Shown: positions 56,014-64,000 of the stretch, in pieces
How positions within the stretch are numbered: the first letter of the stretch is position 1
Layout: every line of letters begins with the position of its first letter
NCBI GenBank assembly: GCA_019925795.1
Contig: CM034312.1
Span: 25,881,914-25,945,913, forward strand
DNA: 64,000 bases
Direction: 5' to 3'
DNA from: Dendrobium chrysotoxum
Lineage: Eukaryota; Streptophyta; Magnoliopsida; Asparagales; Orchidaceae
Made by a program: the position numbers and the translations under genes
The notes under the pieces: generated by a model
The model's input: only the letters and a program-made list of their open reading frames with translations
Databases searched by the model: none
What the model was told of the DNA's origin: nothing

Positions 56014-56192
56014 TGATAAGTATAAATAATTTTATGTTTTATGTATTAGTTAGCGTCACAAAGCCCAGCCTCTATCTACATAGCACCGTGGTGCCAAATT
56101 CTAGCACCGCTAAGTCAAGGGAGTGCCACGTGGATGTTATAGCACTCAACCATCAGCAGGACCGCGACTCTACAATTATAATTATTAAGGCC

Positions 56193-56656
56193 ATGATCTA
56201 CCAGTGAAGATGCATCAATTCATCAAATAACGGTCCATGTCAGCAAGCGCCGCAGTAGAGGAAATCCTTCAGCATTGTAAGTTAGTTCATTTTATGGGCG
56301 CCGCGACACAAGTGTCTCAAGCGCTAGTGGTGGAATCCATTTTTAGTATTTTTCTATTAATATTTTGTTTGTAATGTAAGTAGATAGTTCATTCACTTAT
56401 TTAATTTTAGTTTTTATTTAGGAAATGATCTGCCAGTGAAGCGATGCATCAATTCATCAAACAACGATCCATGTCAGCAAGCACCGCAGTAGAGGAAATC
56501 CTTCAGCATTGTAAGTTAGTTCATTTTATGGGCACCGCGACACAAGTGTCTCAAGCGCTAGTGGTAGAATCCATTTTTTGTATTTTTCTATTAATATTTT
56601 GTTTGTAATGTTAGTAGATAGTTCATTCACTTATTTAATTTTAGTTTTTATTATGC
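56193..56656. repeat. 232-bp tandem duplication inside LTR C
   Basis: Units at 56193-56424 and 56425-56656 share ATGATCT.CCAGTGAAG, AGGAAATCCTTCAGCATTG and CAAGTGTCTCAAGCGCTAG. Very few differences separate them. LTRs A and B have one copy. Confidence 0.85.
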
Positions 56657-57246
56657 TTCTCTGATTTTTCCTTAGGAGTGACAACTAAGGGAATTCAAAG
56701 AAGTACTAATACATTCCATCAGAGTGTTGGCTTGTGTTTGTTAAATTAATTCTGTAAGTTTAAGGAGGAGTGTAAAGGAGATCATTGAACTCATTAGTGA
56801 TATATTTTCTTCTGTACTTTCTTTATTTTGTGTAGTTAATAAAAATGAATATGGTTCACTTATTCTTTATGTCTAGCCAAATTCTCTTATTTGGGATTAA
56901 TGGTGTAAATGAAATATGGAGTACTAATAAATTTTCTTCATTAATAGTTTCATGATGTTTTCAATATACCAGGTCTTCATTTAATACACATAGTGGCCAT
57001 ATGTGTATTTAATATCAGGTGAAATGTGGAGCCTAGGAATAGAAAAATAAGTAATAATTAGGTATGTTGGATTGGTATGATGCAAGCATAGGTATAGTGC
57101 TTATTATGTATCAAATTTATAGAGATGAATTATCATGAGGAGGTTTTAAAAGTAAATGCATTACTTACTCTTCTGAGATTTTTATTGGGTGACAGACTAT
57201 GGGAGTTTACAGTAGTTAGTGATGCATATGCTCTGAATAACATCAA

Positions 57247-57253
57247 TATAAAA
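57247..57253 (+). promoter_or_regulatory. TATA box of LTR C
   Basis: TATAAAA in CATCAATATAAAAGAGAATTATTAGG, the same context as in LTR B. Confidence 0.55.
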
Positions 57254-57633
57254 GAGAATTATTAGGAAACATATTATATTTATATTCCATCAATCCAAAA
57301 CTATTTATCCAAATAGTATTTCAATTAATTATTTTTAATTTGAAATTAAGTGATTAAATCTCCACCAAAATTATTTCAATATAGTTGGATAATTGTTGTA
57401 GTTGAAGTAGACAATACTAGTATTTGCAAGTAAACATTTTTTCTCGTGGGATCGATACTCTACTTTAACACTATATTACGTGATTCAATATATATACTTA
57501 TACATATTAAGTGGAGTTCTATAATTTTTATATCAAAGAAAATTTAAGCATTATTTAGATATTGATATAGCCTTAAATTATTTTTATAATTCTTTAGGTT
57601 ACTCAACCGCTCCATCATGTTCAAAAGTAAAAT

Positions 57634-60165
57634 TTTAGAATAACTTAGAAGAATTAATATAAAAGATATCTCTTGAAGAAAGAGTTTTTATTGAAGGAGA
57701 TTTAAATGGACATGTTGGTAGAGAGATAGAGGATTTTAAAAGCAGTTATAGTGGTGGGTTTGGAGTAACTAATGAAGGTGGTAAGACTATCTTAGATTTT
57801 AATCTAGCTTATAATTTTGCAATTGTTAATATCTTATTTAAGGAAATAGATGAGCATCTTATTACTTATAAGAATAGATATATTAAACCTCAGATTGATT
57901 ATTTTCTTATAAGAAAAATAGATCATTTAGATTGCAAAGATTATAAAATTATTTTGAGTGAAAGTTTATGTATCCAACATCTCAAATTAGTTTTGAATTT
58001 TAAGATGAAGGGGCAGAATATGAAAAATAAAGTAAAATATTATTCTAGGATTAGATGGGAGCATTTAAAAAAAGATAATAAAAAATATTTTTAAGAGTAA
58101 GATTTGATAGCTTAAGATTTTATCTTTGCATGAGGTAGCTAATGTTATGTGGGAAAAAAATAGCTAGTAATATTAAGAATGTTACAAAGGATATGTTTGG
58201 AGTATCAAAAAGAAAAGCTCATAATGGTAAAAATAGTTAGTAGTGGAATTAAAATATACAAGAAAAGATCAAAAATAAAAAAACATTGCCTTAAAAATGT
58301 ATTTAGAAGTAAGAACTCTAAAAATTGGGAAAGATATAAAGTTGCTCGTAACGAGTCTAAGAAAGTAATCTGTGATGTAAAGATTTTTGCTTTTAATAAT
58401 TTATATAATAAATTAGATGCTAAAGAGGGTGAAATATATATATGTATAAGTTAGCCAAACAAAGTGGTAGGAGTAGTAAGGATTTAGTTCAAGTGAAGTG
58501 CATGAAAGAACAAAATAAAAAAGTGCTTTTTTGAGAAGAGGATATTCAACAAAGGTGGAAGAAAATTTTTTGCTAAGCTTTTTAATGAAGATTGTGAAAA
58601 TACATTTGACTTTAGTGACCTTAGAACTCTTAATAAAAATAGAGATTTTTTATTTTATCAATGTATTAACAAAATTGAAGTCAGACAGACTTTAAAGAAA
58701 ATGAAATGTGGAAAAACTGTTAAAACTGATGATATTCCAATAGAAGTGTGGAAATGCTTAGGAGATAAAAGAATTTCTTGGCTTACTAAACTTTTTAATA
58801 TTATTTTGAAGACTAAAAAAAAGCCAGATGAGTGGAGAATGAGTGTGTTGATTCCTATTTTTAAGAATAAAAATGATGTACAAGATTATACAAATTATAG
58901 AGGAATTAAGTTGATGTGTCATACTTTAAAACTATGGGAGGGAGTTATGGAGCATAGGTTACGTCGTGATAATAATTTCTCTCAAAATCAATTTAGATTC
59001 ATTTCGGGTAGGTCTACTATGAAAGCTATATATTTATTAAGAGGTTTGATGGAGAAGTATAGAGACGATAAGGAGGATCTACATATGATTTTTATAGATT
59101 TATAAAATGTATATGATAAAGTTCCAAGAGAAGTGCTATGAAGATTTCTAGAAAAGAATAGGGGTTGATAATGCTTATATTTAAGTCATGAAGGATATGT
59201 ATGCAGGAGCTGTTACTTCTATTCAAACACAAGGTGGTTTGACCAAGTATTTTTTTTTTGTTTAAGTTGGATTACATCAAGGATCATCCTTAAGCCCATA
59301 TCTTTTTGCTTGAGTCATGAATGTTATTACTAGACATTTGCAAGAGGATATACCTTGGTGTTTATTTTTTGTTGACGATATTCTTCTTGTTGATAAGACT
59401 AGAGAGGGAGTTAAAGGTAAAATTGAATTATGGAGGTCAACTTTAGAGTCTAAAGGGTTTCATTTTAGTAGATCTAGAATCAAATATATGGAGTGTAAAT
59501 TTAGTAGTAATAGATCTAGTGGAGGGTTTGTGACTTTAAGCAATCAAGTCATTAATAAGAGAACAAATTTTAGATATCTTGGATTTATTGTTCAGAATGA
59601 TGGTGAAATAGGAGGGATTATTAGTAGAATTCAAGTTGGTTGGTTGAAGTGAGGAATGCATTAGGCTTGTTGTGTGATAGAAAAGTACTACTCAAACTTA
59701 AAGGGAAATTTTATAAGATGGTGGTGAGACCTACAATGCTTTATGGCATAGAATGTTGGCCAATTAAAGAGAGTCATAATATTAAGTTAAGTGTTGTAGA
59801 GATGAGGATGCTCAGGTGGATGAGTGGCTTTACACTTAGAGATAGGATACGAAATTAACATATACGTGAAAAGGTTAGAGTAGCTCCAGTGGCAGATAAG
59901 ATTAGGGAGAGTTACCTTAGAGGTTTGGTCACATAAAATGATAGCCTTCTGATGACCCGATTAGGAGAGTAGATGTATTAGATTTGGTCTATGTTAACAA
60001 AGGTAGAGGCAGACCTAAAAAGACTTGGTTAGAAATTATTAGATATGAACTTTCTTTATTAGATTTAAATGAGAGTTTGACTGTTAACTGGACACAATGA
60101 AGAAAATGGATTCATTTAGCAGACCCTAAATAATGCGATAAAGGCTTAATATTGTTGTTGTTGTT
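57634..60165 (+). mobile_element. RTE-type LINE after LTR C
   Basis: Plus-strand LINE copy starting in the endonuclease domain at the same point as the copy at 33880. Endonuclease: GDLNGHVGREIEDF (about 57690). Reverse transcriptase: TDDIPIEVWKCLGDKRISWLTKLFN (58701 onward), NYRGIKLMCHTLKLWEGVMEHRL, GRSTMKAIYLLRGL, and a catalytic box decayed to FVDD (59369). C-terminal region: MVVRPTMLYGIECWPIKESH (59718). It ends with a TTG-rich tail at about 60148-60165. Several frameshifts and stops inactivate it. Confidence 0.85.
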
Positions 60166-61250
60166 ATTGTTGATTAAACTAGCAAGTTACCCTATTTGGT
60201 TTTCTATTTTTCTAAGGGCTATAGATTGATCCTATAATTGAATTCCTATTTGCATTACTAACTCTTCCAAAGGTGTTTTTCTATTCCCAAACTAATTGCT
60301 TTGATCAAAACCTAAGGGGTAATGTTGTAGTGTTAACATTTTAAGCTCCGTAGTACTCACACATCTAGGATCTATTACAAGATTGGTGTAAATATTATGC
60401 CTATGTGATCCAGCTCTAACTCCAATAGTATCCAACTTTTATAGAAATTATATTTAACTGAGAAGTCAAAATAGATAAGGCATCTGATTCATAAACACCA
60501 ACCACTCTCGTATAATTCACCTTATCAGAAGGACACTAGAAATTATTTATAGACATTTGCTCTATTAATTCATTAGCTTCATTTAATGGCTTAGACATTA
60601 AAGATCCTCTAGCTGCTACATCTATAATCAACTTAAGGGATCCTACCAATCCATTGCAAAATATTTGAATAACCTACCAATAAGTTAAAGTATAGTGAGG
60701 GCATTTCCTAAGCATTTCCTTAAATCTCACCCAACCTTTATAAATTAACTCTCCTTTAAATTGGGTAAAAGATGTAATATCATTCCTATGCTTAGAGGGA
60801 AAATGGGAAATACTTAGCTAGAAATTTGTGTACAAACTCATTCCAAGTGGTTTTAGAGCTTAGGGGCAAAGAATTCAACCACATTTTAGCTTTATCCATT
60901 AGAGAAAATAAAAATAATTGAAGCCTAATGCCATCATTACTACACCATTATACTTGAATATTGTATAGATTTCCTTGAAGCTAGCTAAGTATAGGTTGGG
61001 ATCCTCAACAGGTGTTCCCCCAAAGTGGGAATTTTGAACCTTCTGAATTATGGCGGGTTTCAACTCAAAGTTATTAACCTAGATAATTGCTTAATTTATA
61101 CTCTAGTGGATTCCATCTAGTACATGATTAACATACTCTCTAAGAGATCTAAAATGATCCTGATCTTGTACTGGTTCAAACTTCTCTAATGTAAAAATCT
61201 TTTTGGTTTTTCTAATTTTTGTAAGGGTTCTTTCAATTTAAGAATCAAAT
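60166..61250 (-). pseudogene. Ty3/gypsy gag remnant
   Basis: Read on the minus strand from about 61085: FELKPAIIQKVQNSHFGGTPVEDPNLYLASFKEIY, then IFKYNGVVMMALGFNYFYF. This matches the start of the retrotransposon gag domain of plant gypsy elements of the Athila/Tat type (FELKPxxIQMVQNxxFGG..EDPNLHLxxFLEI). The reading continues with stops to about 60200. No protease or polymerase remains in the window; the LINE cuts off the 3' side. It lies downstream of a related LTR and primer-site remnant, so it may represent the autonomous relative of the outer block. Confidence 0.65.
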
Positions 61251-61443
61251 AATAAGGACACCTTACTAGATCTACTGCTTATGCAACAATAATGCACAAA
61301 AAAGTAAAGAACAAAATATAAACAAATAATAATATTTTGCTTTTTCAAAATTTTAACAAAAACTTGAAAATAATGATATATGATATGTCTCAATATACAA
61401 CTAGTTTAATAATATAGTTTTAAATTGTAATATACATGTTACT

Positions 61444-61460
61444 TCCCTAACTATAGTTCT
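61444..61460 (-). other. decayed primer binding site, tRNA-Asp type
   Basis: On the minus strand the sequence after the LTR end is CATCAAGTTTTTAG, exactly as after LTR B, but the following GCACCGTTGCCGGGAAG has become AACTATAGTTAGGGAAG. Confidence 0.5.
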
Positions 61461-61467
61461 AAAAACT

Positions 61468-63134
61468 TGATGGGAAATTGCATGGGCATGAGCGTGTGTT
61501 GGCTTTTGTTATGCAGGTGAATAATGTATATATGAATATGAATATACTTAGGTTTGTTTGGTATGAATATCCCACTAGATGCATAAGTATACATGTCAAT
61601 GAAGTAATAAAGTTATTGAGTGAGTATTGATCCCACGAGAAAGTATTTTGTTAGATTATAAACAAATTAGTACTATATACTACATATGCAAGATTTATCC
61701 TACTCAACAATAATGAGATACTAATATGTAAAAGATAATGAGATACTAATATGTAAAATACATTTTGGACTAATAATTATAAAAGATGATGAGATACTAA
61801 TATGTAAAAGATGATGAGATACTAATATGTAAAATACATTTTGGACTAATAATTATAAAATAATAATGATTTCCTAATGAGATTCTTAAGTGTAGATAGA
61901 GTATAAGCATCCTAAGATCTCTGTCGAACTTGTAGGGGGTGAAAAAGGATGTTTATGGCCTTCATAAAATTTTAATGTCTCCATAAAACCTAGAATGTTT
62001 AACATCCTATGTCTAGGCATGCCAAAAATCCATTTTAATAGTTCTATTATTCTAATATTCCTTCATCAAGGTAATATATCACACTAGATATGAGCTACAC
62101 ACATGACTATTGTATACATTATATTAAGAATGGATGATATTGAAAACATCCATAATTTCATCCAAGGAAAGAGAGACTATATTAGTACTTACATTATGTT
62201 CACATTAGCCCAAAACTAAAAAATAAGCCAAAAATAGATAAATTCAAAAGTACATACATCTTCATTTTACTTATAGAAGAAAAGATACATGAGAAATAAT
62301 AAGAAAAAACTTCACTAGGATAATATGAATGATCTCTCCACTCCTTACACCTCCAATGGTAAGATTGCTTACATTAGATAAGTTAATATCTCCAATGAAA
62401 GCATCTTCCATTTCCATAGCTTCCATTAGACTTTACTCTAATGGAGCACTAAAGAACTACACTGGAAATTCCAAAACTTCACTGAAAGGGACAGAGCTCT
62501 TAAACAAAAAAAAAACTAAAAACTTTTTCTAGCAGGTACAAAAATGGCCTCAGGCTCCACGACAGTCTATATGGTGGTGCCTTGGCGTTATAAGATAAAC
62601 TAGTAACGTAGCACTGTTGGGCTAGCTCCATTGCAGCACTGTGCTAACTCAGCATGTCTATTGGCTAAATTGGAGTGGCTTTTGATTGAATCATTATGGC
62701 TCATCAGTTTGGTAACTTCTTTACTATGGCATTATAAAAGATGAGCACCATGGTGCTTGAATGTATAATCTGGTGCCATGGCATAGTGAAGCTCGGTGCT
62801 TCAATGCTCAATTTATCGATACTCCAGTGTTATAACACTAGTTTTTTTTGGTGTAGTAGTATTATTAAGCCCCACGACCTTATCATTGGCTCTGCTGGGG
62901 CACTGATCTTCCTAAAATTCTAGAGTAGCCAATGTTGTAATATTTGAAAAAGACGCTGACGTATTGTGGATGATGACACTATGGCACTAAATCAATGAGT
63001 GTTGCGGTGCTGGTTCAAGACTTGTGATTTTTTTCCTTTTTCATGAGATTTACTAGAAAAACATAACTAAAATAACACATTTTTATTGAATTTAAATATA
63101 ATAAATAGTATAAAGCTTATACTTAACACTAGCA
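61468..63134 (-). repeat. LTR related to the outer block, minus strand
   Basis: 1667 bp by inferred ends (starting TGCTAGTGTTAAGTATAAG on the minus strand, ending CATCA). Similarities to LTRs A-C include a TTATTTTAGTT block near the start, many CACCGCAGCAC-type words (62540-63020), and, near the end, TTGAGTAGGATAAAT then CTAGTA/TAGTAC and CTCGTGGGATCAATACTC. It contains a tandem repeat at 61713-61860. Confidence 0.6.
61713..61860. repeat. tandem repeat within the minus-strand LTR
   Basis: GATGAGATACTAATATGTAAAA recurs four times, arranged as two near-identical about 73-bp units that also share TACATTTTGGACTAATAATTATAAAA. The expansion looks recent. Confidence 0.85.
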
Positions 63135-64000
63135 CATCTATATAGAGAGTTAGCCATGGCTACAAGATCCATATGGGAAAACATCGTTGGGTGCTCACAT
63201 CTCCTCTAGGTTTTATCATGGGAGCATATAAATGTCAAACGATTAATGCTGCTTGTTCCTTACCCGATCGAGCTAGAGAGATTGAGTGTAGGTTTCAGGT
63301 AAGTGCTTTGATTTATTATTTAGTTAATTTAATCATGGATTATTAATTTTCTTTTATTCATATGCAACCAATCAAATCATGTATATTCTTTAAGGTGGAA
63401 TGCTAAAAGGATCCGAGAATAGCACATAAGGAATGTAGCAATGTATAGAGATCAACTCGACATACTTTTCCATAGTTAGATATTATGGTAGTGGATTTTC
63501 TTAGATTAAACACACCTTTAGTTGAGGATATTAGGTTAAATTTATCTAAACATTAAAATTTTGGTATGGATGTAGATGGTATGGGAGCCTTATGGACTCT
63601 AAATCAAAGAGTTGGTTGCTGAGATATGCCAAAATGTGTTAATATATGGTTGGCCAGGGTCCAAGTCATAAGTTGAAAGACAATTAAGTGGCACCTACCT
63701 GATTGTGTCCTCAAACGCTTTGGGTGCATACTGACCACAAACATTTCACCTATGGATTCCACTTTTGTTAGGGAGGATGGTCATGGAAAAGCTGATGTTA
63801 ATGGGATAATATACCACAAGAGCTAAATCATTTTATGGGAGGATAAGAAAGCCTCAATGTAATACCCCAATATTCTTATTTTAAAAAAATTATGATAATA
63901 TGGATCCAATAGGCAGTGCTATGGTGCCAAGAATTACCATCATAGTATTGATGGCTCTATTCTACAATAACTCTAGGGGCGACATGGAGCGTAGTAATGC
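63135..64000. other. no gene recognised
   Basis: Mixed sequence with no supported frame. TGTAATACCCC at about 63859 resembles the start of some gypsy LTRs and is followed by AGTGCTATGGTGCC-type words, but no second end lies in the window. Confidence 0.35.

Larger units (their letters stand above)
56014..57617 (+). repeat. LTR C of the outer block (right LTR)
   Basis: It starts TGATAAGTATAAATAATTTTATG and ends CTCCATCA. Its 1604 bp include an internal 232-bp tandem duplication and a deletion near its start relative to LTR B. The flank is TGTTC, which does not match the flank of LTR A (ATCAT), so no target duplication is seen for the block. Confidence 0.8.

Noticed and set aside
32764..57622. 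Target duplication around the whole LTR block
   Set aside because: Left flank ATCAT and right flank TGTTC differ; no duplication can be claimed.

Overview
The window is plant nuclear DNA, almost certainly from a flowering plant. It is AT-rich, has very few genes, and is filled with layered LTR retrotransposons, RTE-type LINEs, tRNA-derived SINEs and small inverted-repeat elements. The species cannot be told from what is visible. Two host genes look real: a 619-codon single-exon gene on the minus strand (23969-25828) for a plant-specific protein of unknown function, and a 121-codon plus-strand gene (9749-10114).

Left part (1-22 kb). A decayed Ty1/copia pol runs into a 3' LTR (1-2.76 kb). A reverse-oriented RTE LINE follows (3.9-6.8 kb). 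Four Tourist-like MITEs, each flanked by TTA, lie at 3.4-9.04 kb, just before the small gene. From 10.6 to 18.4 kb there are repeat-like sequences I cannot assign, including two tandem duplications and a stretch dense in TTGACC/GGTCAA. A decayed copia gag-protease follows (18.5-19.8 kb). A 5'-truncated LINE with a perfect 23-bp target duplication sits in its downstream flank, and then a 609-bp MITE-like element with a GC-rich core.

Middle (22-32.8 kb). The 619-codon gene is followed by an AT microsatellite inside a tandem repeat, a tandem duplication interrupted by a SINE, and an old Sirevirus-type LTR fragment.

Right part (32.8-64 kb). A plus-strand retroelement block has the form LTR-internal-LTR-internal-LTR (32769-57617). 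It has tRNA-Asp-type primer sites and, apart from one broken ORF, no visible coding capacity. A LINE replaced the TATA segment of the first LTR. The second internal region is split by a complete 11.44-kb Sirevirus-like copia element on the minus strand (42446-53885), flanked by a 5-bp CTAAT duplication. That element has a broken gag-pol but an uninterrupted 378-codon third ORF, and carries three clusters of the short palindrome ATCGTCCnGGACGAT. Another LINE follows (57.6-60.2 kb). After it comes a minus-strand fragment with a gypsy gag remnant and an LTR resembling those of the block, which is a candidate autonomous relative.

The order of events can be read from the nesting: Sirevirus-type LTR fragment, then the LTR block, then the LINE and the younger Sirevirus. 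The most interesting material is the palindrome arrays, the open third ORF, and the resemblance of that ORF to the only ORF of the host block. No unit here looks like a working metabolic or defence system.
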